From assembly GCA_002104905.1 (NCBI GenBank), contig MCFE01000146.1:90558-154557 (forward strand): a stretch of DNA of 64,000 nt. Reading direction: 5' to 3'. Position 1 is the first letter of the stretch, and each line of letters starts with the position of its first letter. This stretch comes from Basidiobolus meristosporus CBS 931.73. Taxonomy: Eukaryota > Basidiobolomycota > Basidiobolomycetes > Basidiobolales > Basidiobolaceae. The position numbers and the translations under genes were made by a program. Below the pieces are notes generated by a model. It was not told where the DNA came from. It did no database searches and saw only the letters and a program-made list of their open reading frames with translations. Below, in pieces: positions 12,001-22,577 of the stretch.

Positions 12001-12734
12001 AGACTTGTTCCGTTGGATAGTGCCACATTGAGCCATGAGTGCCAAATGATGCCATAGTGTGCCAGAGAGGTCAAGTGAGCCTATACTTGGCCACAGAGTG
12101 TGAAACATAGCTCTGCATCTTCATGTAAAGCAGCCCCTGTGTTTCACCCATTGCGCAGGAGAAAATCCATTTTTTGACCTCTTTTTGTGGATCAATGTAG
12201 CTCAGGATGTGTGAGAGCACAGGAGAACTGAAGATATGCATCTGGTACTCAATACCCATGGCACTCTGAATCTAGCTCCTGTAGCTTATATCATGTCACA
12301 AAAATGAATGGCACTATCTTGGTCCACTGGTACAATCTGGCACTATATTTAAATATTAGCCCTAAAGTAAGATCTATACAAAGCACTTATAGTGCCAGAT
12401 AGCACCAGTGGACCAAGATAGCGCCATTCATTTTTGTGACATGATACAAGCTACAGGGGCTAGATTCAGAGTGCCATGGGTATTGAGTACCAGATGCATA
12501 TCTTCAATCTGCTTGTGCTCTAACATATCCTGCACAACATTGATCCAAAAAAAAAGGTCAAAAAATGGATTTTCTCCAACACAATTGGTGAAACACAGGG
12601 GCTGCTTTGCATGAAGATGTGGAGCTATGTTTCACACCCTGTGGCAAGGTAGAGGCTCAATTGGCCTCTCTGGCACACTATGGCATCATTTGGCACTCAT
12701 GGCTCAATGTGGCACTATCCAACGGAACAAGTCT
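12001..12734. mobile_element. Foldback element: 347-bp inverted arms, 40-bp centre
   Basis: 12001-12347 and 12388-12734 are near-perfect inverted copies. They can be followed from AGACTTGTTCCGTTGG at the left edge to CCAACGGAACAAGTCT at the right edge, and from GTACAATCTGGCAC to GTGCCAGATAGCAC at the centre. If the outer bases are assigned as TA, the element is TA-GACTTGTTCC...GGAACAAGTC-TA, a TA target duplication as in Tc1/mariner-type MITEs. No transposase is present. Open frames inside both arms (for example 12408-12614 and 12071-12259) are mirror images of each other and are not genes. Sequence identity of the arms is much higher than among the surrounding repeats, so the insertion or the arm copying is young. 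Confidence 0.85.
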
Positions 12735-13329
12735 ATTTTTCAACAGTCTCTGCACGGTTTCTTGACAGGTGCAGTACCTCTTGGCCACAGGACTTTTGTG
12801 ACTGCCTTTTGAGCCAATCATCACAATAATTTTGCATAGGGTTCCCATGCAGCAGGTCAAAAGTGGAGCCACATTGCACAATGATGTAAGCTATTCTTCA
12901 TAATAAAATTCTAAGTACAGGCTGCTAAGCCCCTCTGGCATGCTGTAATAATACTTTGAGCGCAAGGCTCTGTGTGGTATTACATGGCAGACCATGATTG
13001 CCAAGCAAAGATAAAAAGACTGAATGCTTGTAATAAAAAGCCATATAGTCTGTTCTGTGATTGCTCCAAGAAAAAAGGCTCACCAACAGAGTGCAAGCCT
13101 ATCTGCTCTCACAACAGCACCTAGCCTGCAACTGGCAAGATCCTAAGTTGCAATGGGACACTGGCCATAGAAGCAATTGAGAGGATACCTTATGGAGCCA
13201 AGTGTACCAAGCCACTCACATATGAGTCAATGATTTGGCGTATTTGTTATAAAAGTGGCATGTCTCCACTGCTGATTCTACTGCTAAATAGAACAATGTA
13301 CTTAGCAGTGTTTGAACAGTCCTTGAACA
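12735..13329. other. R1 right part, then AT-rich spacer
   Basis: 12735-12830 continues R1 (TACCTCTTGGCCACAGGA, also near 20690). The remainder shows no supported gene. Confidence 0.4.
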
Positions 13330-13436
13330 GAATTTTAATGCATTTTATGGTCCTATAGCAGCCTTTGTATGTTTAAACATGTCCAACAGGTCAGTTTATC
13401 CAGTTAGAATATATGAACAAAAGCTTGACAGTATTT
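13330..13436 (+). pseudogene. Family X fragment, cut by a Copia LTR
   Basis: The open stretch RSVYPVRIYEQKLDSIL matches RSSWPVYPIALYGKKLESIL of the copy near 8600. It stops exactly where the Copia-2 LTR starts, so Copia-2 inserted into a family X copy. Confidence 0.5.
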
Positions 13437-13785
13437 TGTTGTTAAAATTTGTAATTCCACCTAAATATTCACTTAACTAAGTCTCTAAGATCATTACCTT
13501 CAAATCCTAGAGAATATTCACCAATTTCCTTGATGGCATTTACTTAGAATATTTTCACCAAAATACCAGGTACCCACAACATGAAAATTCTCAAGGCTGT
13601 CCAAGCAGCCCCAAACTTTGCACACATGTACTTGGGACCTTCCATAACCTATGTCACATGTTTGAAATGCCAAGACCATGTAAAAGAATAAATACTACTT
13701 TTACATTGAATAAATCATTAAGTGAAAACCACATAATCTACTTGTACTCTCAATCACTTCCAATACCTCCAAGACTCTTACAACA
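13437..13785 (+). repeat. Copia-2 5' LTR
   Basis: Starts TGTTGTTAAAATTTG and ends CTCTTACAACA. It carries the family TATA-like element (AGAATAAATACTACTTT) near 13685. The probable primer-binding position GGTTATGAGC follows at 13786. Confidence 0.9.
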
Positions 13786-13789
13786 GGTT

Positions 13790-14620
13790 ATGAGCCCCAA
13801 GCTGTCATACTTTGCAATGTCTACAACTGCTATTACTGGAATTTTTCCCTCTGCTGAAAAGTTGGATGAATCTAACTACCAAGTGTGGAAGGTGAAGATG
13901 AAGATGCTTCTACAAGAAAGAGGCCTTTGGGATATTGTCATGGGAGAAGAATGCCCTCCTAGAAATGTGGGAGCATAAGCCTTAAAATACCATAAGAAAG
14001 AACAAAGTGCCTTTAACTGCCTTTGCCTTATTGTTAAGGACAAGTTGCTAATTTGATGCTCAAGAGCAAAAATGGCAAAAAATGCCTGGACGGCATTACA
14101 AGACATCTACCAGTCATTTTCAGCTGCTAGAAAAATGTATCTGAGACAAAAATCCTTACTACAAAGATGCTGCCAGGAGAAGAAATGAAAAATCTTATTA
14201 ACAGAATTACTCTGCTGGTAGATGAAATGGAATCTGTGGGTGTACCAGCTACTGATGAGGATGTTCTAGTTACCATCCTGAATAGCCTGACAGACATGTT
14301 TCAGAGCCTTGTATCAGTCCTAGAGTCCAGAACTGAAGATTTAACCTTAAATTATATACATGGAGGGCTCCTGGAGGAAGAACTAAGAAAATCAAGCGCC
14401 AATCAGAAGGAAGAAGAGAATGCTTTAATAAGCAATGATAACCAACAAAGGAGGTACCCAAGACCCTACAAAGACAACAGCATCTTGTATTGCAACCACT
14501 GCAAAAGGAAAGGACACACATCAGACCAGTGCTTCAAAAGAAAGATAGGCAGCAGAAAAAGCCTGAATATGGAAACGCTTCAACAACTGAAGATAAACTA
14601 TTCATATCTGCACTAAACAT
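13790..14620 (+). pseudogene. Copia-2 gag, broken
   Basis: ATG at 13790 starts the conserved Gag N-terminus. Frame breaks near 13978 and 14055 separate it from the second segment at 14167-14616, which carries MKNLINRITLLVDEMESVG and an intact CCHC knuckle (CNHCKRKGHTSDQCF, near 14488-14535). This knuckle is complete where that of Copia-1 has a stop codon, so the family ancestor had a normal nucleic-acid-binding Gag. Confidence 0.85.
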
Positions 14621-14624
14621 GACC

Positions 14625-16497
14625 ACAAACAAGGACTCTCAGATGCAGTATATTGCCTCTGGAGTATCTTGACACTTTACACACCAAAAAGAACTTTTAC
14701 CCAATATCAAGAAATACCAATCAAGAAGGCTTTCATGGGTGACAATAGAACACTTGATGCAGTGGGAGAAGGAACTATCCAAGTAAACCTAAGAAGCAGT
14801 GAGTGTAGCCATACACTGACCTTTAAAGAAGTATTCTATGTACCATAAGTAGCCAAGAACCTACTATCTGTAAGAAAGGCCACTGCAGAAGGACTCAGTT
14901 TCAGCATTGACAATGCTAGATGCAAGATCACTGATAAAAATGGTGCCCATATTGCTTTGAATGCCAGGGATCACAATCTAGACAAGGTGACTTATACTCC
15001 ATCATATTTGGAAGCCAGTATAAGTAACTTAAAAGAAGAAACACCAATTCTTTGGCACAGGATATTTGGGCACATCAAGTTTGATTATATGCGCAAAATG
15101 ATCAAAAATCAGCTAATTTCCAGAGTAAAATTAATCCCCAGCTAATTTGGAGCACTGTGAAGCATGCATATATGGGAAACAAGCCAGACAACTGCTCAAG
15201 AGCTCTGGGTTAATCAAAAATAAGAAAAACTAGATCTAATTCACTCAGATCTGTGTGGACCTATGCAAAATTCATCCTTAGGTGAGATCAAGTATTTAAT
15301 CACTTTTATTGATTCTTATACAAGATACATATGAGTCTACTTCATGGAGAGAAAGGAAGAAGCCCTGTCTAAGCTCAGGGAGTTTAAAGTCACAGTGGAG
15401 AGAGAAACTGGTGCAAAAATCATGAAAATATGCTCTGACAATAGTGGAGAATATACCTCCAAACACTTCATTCAGTTCTGCAAAGTTCATGAGATAAAGT
15501 AAAAGACTACTGTACCATACTCCCCACAGCTAAATGGAGTTGCCAAACATGCTAACAGATCAATAATTGATATAACCAGATCTATGATTCATGATCAAAA
15601 ATTATCCTATGATATATGGGCAGAATGAGTTGTCACTGTTGTATACCTTAGAAATAGGAGTAATAATAGAATACTTTATGATTCTACTCCATTAGAAGCA
15701 TGTTATGGATACAGACCAAGTGCAGAACATCTAAGAATGTTTGGGTGTACAGCATATGCCAAGAAACTGCCTGGCAATCATTCAAAATTTGAGCCAAAAA
15801 GTGTAAAATGCATATTTTTGGGCTATTGCAATGAGAGTAAAGCATACAGACTCTACAATACTAAAGCAAAGAAGCTGATCAAGTTCAGGGATGTGTGGTT
15901 TGATGAAAATTCAAAATCTTCACAAAAAATGCCATCAAATGGTGACAAAAAGGGATTTCAAGTCCACCAATTGTCAGGATCAAATCAAAGCAGAACAATG
16001 AACATTTTTTCACTCCAGAGGACTCTGAAAATGTGGTTCAGCCAGAATCAGTGCCCAGGAATATACCAGAAGTGATCATTCCAGTATCAAATGCCTGGAG
16101 AAGCAATCAGTCAAAAAATGGCCCAAATTAATATATCAATGAGGGTACAAACTTAGCCTATGCCTATTCAGTCTGTATTGATGAGCCCCAGACTGTAAAA
16201 GAGGCCCTAAATAGCCCACAGACAAAGTTTTGGAGATCTGCAATGATGGAGGAATATCAGACCCTGATGGAAAATCAAACTTGGGACTTAGTCAAATTGC
16301 CAATCAACAAAATCAATTGGATGCAGATGGGTCTTCAAGACAAGCTGCAAGGCTGAAGGTACAATTGAAGGATACAAAGCAAGACTTGTGGCCAAAGGAT
16401 ACTCTCAAACAAAAGGGCTTAACCATACTGAGACCTTTGCACCGGTAGCCAAGTTTAATTCCATTAGATTAATATAGGCTATTGCAGCCAAATATAA
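14625..16497 (+). pseudogene. Copia-2 pol, broken and truncated
   Basis: The protease motif is damaged (IASGVS where Copia-1 has IDSGAS, near 14652), followed by TGA at 14670. Integrase zinc-binding residues (ILWHRIFGHIK near 15046) and core pieces (HSDLCGPM near 15241; CSDNSGEY near 15434) remain. The reverse transcriptase start (TFAPVAKFNSI, about 16432-16470) ends at the truncation. No continuous frame. Confidence 0.85.
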
Positions 16498-17084
16498 CTA
16501 TGAGTATGGACTGGAGCTTATGAGAAATACATTAGGTACTTGATACTCTGTAATATCCTCCCAATTCTTTCAAATCTCCCTGGTATCTCAAGCAGCTCAT
16601 CTAGCTTGAAGTGGCAGACATACAACTTGGTCACTTGTAAATGGATATTCTTGAAGAGCAAACACATGGGTTTTGGTTGAAATCTCTTGCTTCCACAGAC
16701 TTCCTCTATCTTTTGTATATATAGCTCTTGATTAATTCAGTATTCCAGACCATGGCCTATAGCTTGCCAGCTTTGCTGCAATTACATGCTTACCTCTGAA
16801 TGTTCTCTTTGTGTGAAGATAATGCTCTTGGTGTGGGTGACTAAATAGTAATAGTGTGTTTGAGTTATAGAGCAAGCCGTGGTAATGGAAAGTATTTCAT
16901 TACTACATATCTCAAAAGCAATATTCCACATGTTTCCTAATTTTGCTTTTTGCTATTGTAACACATAAGCAAAAGATCAGGAATTTCCAACTTTAAAGGA
17001 CAAATACTCAAGACCCTGACAGACAATCCACCTAAGCTTATTATGTCTTGCAGAACACTCAATAGCCAACACATATTTCAAATT
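16498..17084. repeat. Mixed repeat fragments
   Basis: 16505-16680 repeats 9430-9582; 16925-17080 repeats 2225-2380. Between them lies AT-rich DNA with no gene that I can see. Confidence 0.4.
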
Positions 17085-17245
17085 GTGCAATTTTTCATTT
17101 ATCTTATGCACCTATCAATACCCTAACAGATTTCAATTAGTCCAGTCTCTTAGCACTTACTAATGCAACTCAATCAGAAAAGTATAAATGAAGTTTACTG
17201 AACCTTTTGGTTTAGTGTGTGTCTCAAATATAATAAAAGATATCT
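17085..17245 (-). repeat. Partial LTR of family C
   Basis: Matches 18005-18160 and 36030-36170 (CAATTTTTCATTTAT.TTATGC, ATCAATCCAGTCTCTTAG-like block, TTTTGGTTTAGTGTG). It lacks both LTR ends. Confidence 0.55.
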
Positions 17246-17289
17246 TCTCTGAGTATTTGTCACAAGTAGTGCCTCCAAGGTCAGTTGGC

Positions 17290-17911
17290 TGTCTGCACGG
17301 TTTCCTGGGATTGTCCTGTGATCTGGGGTTGGAAGTTCAGGTAGCAGCAGGTAGCAGTGATCACACTAATCAACAAGTTAGTATATTGATAAAAGGGATG
17401 ATGATTTATTGCTGAGGGATTGCCTCCCTGATATACTTTTCTCACTGGCTAAGTGATTACTACTCATGGTGTTCCAGAAGGTTTCAGAGATCAATAGAAA
17501 TCTTAATGACATCAGAATGGGCTAAGAGTATTCTAAGTAGGTGCCAGAAGGTTCTAAGAGGCACAGCCCATCTAACCAATCAGGAATCAGTATGCTGAAG
17601 CATATGTAACATAGGGATACCATATATGGTATTGAAATGGTAGGGATGGTGACACAGGTTGATCATGTGTCACAGGTACTGGCACAGGTACTTGTCTAAT
17701 ATAAAAGCACTTACAGCTAGTATTCTTACATAAAGTGAGGGATAACTTATGCAATAAGGTAAGCAGTGTGATAGTCAACTGGCTTATGGGATAGTACTCT
17801 TCAGGTAAGACAAATGGGATAACACTGAAATAAGTGTAGTAGAAAAATAGGAAAGTAGAAAATATGGGAATGAGCACATCTGTCAGTGGGTGTCATGGTG
17901 ACCCCACTACA
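17290..17911 (-). repeat. Gypsy LTR, solo
   Basis: 622 bp, + strand start TGTCTGCACGG and end CCCCACTACA, giving TGTAGTGGGG...GTGCAGACA on the minus strand. It is the longer counterpart of 1049-1505. No gypsy coding sequence is attached on either side, so it is a solo LTR. The flanking 5-mers do not clearly match, so the exact ends are uncertain by a few bases. Confidence 0.75.
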
Positions 17912-17934
17912 ATGTCCTCAACTGATCTGCTAAG

Positions 17935-18434
17935 TATTTCCAAGTGATTAGTCTTCTGTGATTTATCTAGCCACCTAGCAGTTGCCAAGACATCACAGGA
18001 TTGATAATGCAGTTTTCATTTATATTATGCTCCTATCAGTACCTAAACTGACTTCAATCAATCCAGTCTCTTAGTGCTTACTAATTTGACATGATCAGAG
18101 AAATATAAACAAAGGTTACTGAACATTTTGGCTTAGTTTGTATCTCAACAAATTGAGATTGTCTCAGCAAAATCAGGAATTCAACAATTCCACTCTAGTT
18201 TCCACCCAAGCCTGTAATATCTGGCACTTCTAAGGACACCAAGCCTAGCCTGCATAACAAACCAACTCTGTTGTCTTATAGCCAAACCTAGCTATATACA
18301 ACACCAACATTAGTCCAAAATCACTTTGCTAATATTTCTGCCACTTTCTGGCAATTCTAAGATTCTGCATTTAAATGTTCCTTTGGTTCAGTTAAACCAT
18401 TCAAGAGTTTTATTTTACTTTTCTCATGGATACA
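17935..18434 (-). repeat. LTR family C, solo copy
   Basis: Homologous to 35911-36442 (same strand) and to 55673-56230 (opposite strand). Shared: CCACCTAGCAGTTGCCAAGACAT near the left, CCAAGCCTAGCCTGCATA, and CCATTCAAGAGTT near the right end. The left end looks truncated near the gypsy LTR. Confidence 0.7.
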
Positions 18435-19030
18435 AAAGGGTATTACTGGAACATGTCTAGAGTATGAAAAATGCTTTCCACCTATGGTGGTAGATTCCTC
18501 ACAGGTTGGTCACCTTGCAACGGTGGCATTTTCTGACTTGAATGTTTTGCAGCTGTTAACACATTCCAGTATTTGGACAGTTGCTGGGTTGTATGTTGCT
18601 AGCTGTATAATGGTTGTCTACCTGTACCAAGTTCATGGTAAGTTACATCCTGGAATGATTTTGGAAAGAAAAAGCATTAAATGCTTGAGACCACTGATAC
18701 TGTTATTGGTGGAAGTATGCCACACCTCAAGCCACAACATTGCATCATTTACCAGTAAATGGATTACTGGGCTCACTTGGCACCATAAAGCATCCTTGGC
18801 ATTTTCTCCTTGTGTGTAGACTCACTATACATTGGGAGTTTGCCAGGCTTATGCAGGTTACTTTTGTCAGAGGAGACATAGTCACAATTCCACTGGGAGC
18901 CTTCTTTGTCAGGGTAATCACTCCACAGGCCATATTCACAGGACTGAGGTAAGGTTCAAGGCATCATAAACTCACCTGAGTCAGTTTGTACAAAGTGAGA
19001 AATACAGCAGGGTGCTGTGATAGAAGTACC
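18435..19030 (+). repeat. Repeat family R2, copy 2
   Basis: Direct repeat of 10685-11290. Open frames at 18484-18819 (VVDSSQVGHLATVAFSDLNV) show what the coding sequence may have looked like. The corresponding frame in copy 1 is broken. No function recognised. Confidence 0.55.
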
Positions 19031-20024
19031 AAAGATATTGAAGATCCATGAAGCAGTTGAATGCAATGAAGGAAAGTGGGGTAATAATCAAGAGGCAATG
19101 AGAAGTCTAGAATGGCATCACCTCAAGGCTGGTACAACACAGGATTGTCAGGAACTTAAGGATAAGCCAAATGAGCTTGATCTGCTCCAGCAGTATTATT
19201 CCAGTTTTAAACATGCCAATGGATTTTGGGGCAGCATTGGTATGCTAAGAAGGTATCTCCAATATAGCAGAAACTGTCAAAGGCAGACAAACAAAGTTGC
19301 TGCAGCTAAAGACTAGTGGCTTCTGCAAAGACTGTCACTAGCTAGGCTCAAAGCTGCAAACAAGTAGCAAAGAAGTGTCAGGTAGTCAGAAGAGTGCCAG
19401 TTAGGGGCAAACAGGCAGAAACAGATGCAACAGTGAAACATTTATCAAGGAAAACCAATAGTTCAATACAAGTAGTATTCAGTCAATGTATCAGTGAAGG
19501 ACCTGGCAGTAGTAAAAACCTGTGACATTCTCAGGAGCCTGTCACAAGCAGGGCTAAAAGCTCAAAACAGGTGGTAAAGAAGCATCAGGTAGTTGGGACA
19601 GTGCCAGTAAGGGTCACATAAGCAGAAACAGATGCACCAGTGCAGCATTTATAGAGGAGAAACCTCAGTACAGTACAAGAGGCATGCAGTCAAAGTAGTA
19701 GTCAAGTACCTGACAGTGATCAAGGTAAAGAAAATAAAGGCTACCCAAGCCAGAGACAGGGAAGTGTGAAAAAAAGCTGCAGCTCATAACAACTAATGCT
19801 GTCAGCCTAAAGCAGGCTGAATCCTATAATAGCCAAAAGGACTTACCTACAATGCAACAATGGTTTTCACAAGAGTTGGAGGTGAAGCCAATTCAGCTAC
19901 ACTCTGGTGAGGTAGATGAGCATGCAGAAAATGGTACTTTGTTTACAACTGCCTCCTTGTCCTCCATTGTAGAGATAGTTGAGACCCTACTGATAGACAA
20001 AGCTACAGCATGAAGATCTCAAAA
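19031..20024. other. AT-rich DNA with an internal repeat, no gene
   Basis: Contains an imperfect direct repeat: 19330-19500 and 19540-19700 share AAAGAAG.GTCAGGTAGT, GCAGAAACAGATGCA.CAGTG and related blocks. No supported gene. Confidence 0.45.
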
Positions 20025-20740
20025 TTCTATCACAATGCCTGTAGTGGAAACTTGGAACACAAATATGTACACCAAAAGGTTGCAGCACTAACTCAAGAGC
20101 AGTGCTCAAGAAAAAGCACTTGGATATTGCAGGTATTTGCAACAAGTACTGGTAGATGAAGTATTAGACCTTGCAATGGCAGCTAAGGACCAGGATGTAT
20201 GGGAACCAGTGAATGAACAGCGCATAAAGCTGTAGGCTTCACACCAAAGTCATTGAAAGCAGGAGTTACAGCAGTAATACTTATATCATGGTGGATTTTT
20301 ATGGTTTACTTATTGAGTGTGGGGTCAAGCTTGATGTTAGTACTTTGTACAGGGACTTGTAAAGGACAGTAAAATTGGCAATTGAGTTGCAACTGAATAT
20401 TGAATGGAATTGAACCAATTTGTATGCTTCAAAAGTAAGCGAATTGGTTGAGTCAGGAAGAAAGGAGTGTGAAAAAGAGGCAATAGCCAATCAACAAACA
20501 TAGAGGTAGGAGGTGATACAGAGTCTGGGATCAGAGAGTGAGTGAATTGGCAGAGAACCAATTAAATGCCACTTTTCCATTGTTATGATGAAGATTTTGA
20601 TCAAGTTTGTTGTAAAGTGTGGGATGAAATTTTTTTCATAGTCTTTGCACAGTCTCCAAACACAACCAATACCTCTTGGCTACAAGATTTTAATGTTGTA
20701 ACAGCCTCTTGACAGGATCATCACAGCTATATCTCATAGT
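20025..20740 (+). repeat. Repeat family R1, copy 3 (uninterrupted)
   Basis: Best continuous copy of R1. It matches 1506-2170 and both sides of the foldback element (11590-12000 and 12735-12830), and near 20640 shows the empty target site. Coding relics are broken. Confidence 0.6.
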
Positions 20741-21690
20741 GCTTGTAAGCATTGTAATATATTGCAATATTTATGCTACTTATCTACTTGAATAGTGATC
20801 TGGAAATCAAAAATATCTGGCCTAAGTTTTGGATTGTAAATTCATTTGGAATACTACATTCATCATCAGACATAAAGGGTGTAATTAATCTGAAGATTCT
20901 CTCAAGTCCTGCACACCATGCACACATGCTCTTGGGTTCTTCCTATGCATGCCTTATGGGCTTATTTATCAATAATAAGCTACAATTTATACAGAACCAT
21001 GGCATTTGAGAAATCATCAAGTGGGAACTACATAATCTACTTGCATACTCCCACCTGCTATGGCATGATTTCTGTAACAAGCCTGTTTATCATATCAGAG
21101 CATATTGTACAGCACTATCAGACACTGTGATTTGTGGCAAAATGGAAAGAATACTCTGGGCACATATCAGGTTTGGAGTCTTTTACTCTGATGAATGGTA
21201 CTGATACAACCATGGGCTTGGAAGAGATAAATGCAGTAAATCCCCTTTGAACATCCATCTAGTGGGACTCCAACTGATATCTTAGATTAGTGCTTGGATA
21301 TGTAGTAGTAAGTGCTGCAAACTTGGCAAAGAGTTTGGTGTTATATAAGAGATATTTAGTGCCAGCAGTTAGGACCCCCTGTGCTATTGGTATCAGTGCA
21401 TAGTGTAGAGGGGCATAATAGTTCTAACTTCAAAGTGAGCTGACAAAGGAAGTGTCAGGATGGATCTAGCATTGGCTTGAGTTGAAGGAGGACATGCAAC
21501 AATCCATGCAGTTAAATGATCCGGCAAAATATTTCTCCTGCATGGAATCCTGGTCCAACCATGAGCACCACAAAACATGACCAGTCTCAGAATGTTTCAA
21601 TGCAATAGCTCATTGAGTGCAGTAGATGATCACAAAATGACCATACTTTTGACAACTCAATTAGGGCCCCGTACACAGCATACCATCTGA
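20741..21690. other. Degenerate Copia LTR and AT-rich DNA
   Basis: 20870-21060 keeps blocks of the Copia LTR (CACACATGCTCTTGGG, AAATCATCAAGTG, CTACATAATCTACTTG), heavily diverged. 21061-21690 shows no gene. At about 21690 the sequence changes abruptly to CpG-containing DNA. Confidence 0.5.
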
Positions 21691-21909
21691 TGAATATATG
21701 TGCTCTTATCGGGATGCCGCCCACGCGTGTATCATTGCTAGAGTGAAAACCACTTCAGGGAAGGTGAATATCATGTGCTGTGCTCTGGCACCAGCCTGAT
21801 GGCAACCAAGATATGTCTATGGATCCTAGTCAAGTCCCACCCAACCCACGCATCACTGATTCCTGATCTAGTCCTGAGGTAAGACAATGAATTTTCTTCC
21901 TGTCTCCTA

Positions 21910-22577
21910 GAGAAGTTCCACGTTCCCAGTGCCACTCCGCTCAGAATAAATCTTGTCGAGGAATTCGAAGGCTGCAGTGTGCAATAAATGTAGCCTGGCA
22001 AAACAGTGAACATCGAGTCTTTCCCGAGGCTCCAATACATGGGCAGCGTTAACGAGGACTCAATCCATCTTGGGGGAGCCAGCTATCCCAATGAGTCCCC
22101 CCCCCTCAAGCTGCAAGCGGTAACGGTCTCCTCGAATGGGGGAGCCTTCATGGGACATCAAGATCACGCAGATGGTATGATTGCGACTTTCAATCCGGGC
22201 CTGATCCACAAGCCTCCGATACATGCTTAAAGCTTGACCGGATGTCCCAGCCCATATCCCGATATTAACACCTCCTGACCCTACTGCGGTCGCTTTTTCG
22301 ACAACCTCACTGATGGCTCAGGCCATATGAATGTTGCTGGGTTATAACCCGCAGTGGGTAATCTGCACCCTAGTGGAGACACCAGGTAACCACTCGAAAC
22401 TATACGACCGAGACACGGTCCAGTTGAATGAGGCCAGGAAAACCTGAAGGGGAAATTCCCTGCACCAAGCGGGCAGTTTGGCACCAACACAGACCACCAG
22501 CTTCCACTGTATAGGTTCCGCTGGCCTCAAGAGTGGGTCATCAGTAGATTCGCAATACTCGTTTGAAATTCACACTC
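21910..22577 (-). pseudogene. Exon-like segments of an unknown protein, possibly broken
   Basis: Two minus-strand segments read as plausible exons. One runs from about 22577 to 22349 (includes WKLVVCVGAKLPAW and SYSFEWLPGVSTRV). A 39-nt interval (22348-22310) bounded by GT and AG follows, and the second runs from 22309 in phase (VVEKATAVGSGGVNIGIWAG) to a TGA at 22060-22062. The same frame continues beyond that TGA to about 21910 with protein-like sequence (VNAAHVLEPRERLDVHCFAR). Either the gene ends at the TGA or it is a pseudogene with one nonsense change. A run of ten C (+ strand) at 22099-22108 could also hide a length error. I do not recognise the family. No start codon was assigned. Confidence 0.35.

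Larger units (their letters stand above)
13437..16497 (+). mobile_element. Copia-2, 3'-truncated Ty1/copia copy
   Basis: Begins with a 349-bp LTR (13437-13785) of the same family as Copia-1, on the opposite strand. Gag, protease, integrase and the first part of reverse transcriptase follow. It ends within reverse transcriptase at about 16497 (AIAAKYN), where the 9430-type repeat begins; there is no 3' LTR. Many stops and frameshifts are spread through it. Confidence 0.9.

Noticed and set aside
12071-12881. Several ATG-started open frames of 60-70 codons
   Set aside because: They lie in the inverted arms of the foldback element and are mirror copies or antisense of each other.
1-21690. Classical RIP as the only cause of decay
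   Set aside because: CpG loss dominates and copy comparisons show CGN to TGN and CAN; only single CAG-to-TAG changes (for example near 7260) fit CpA-directed RIP.
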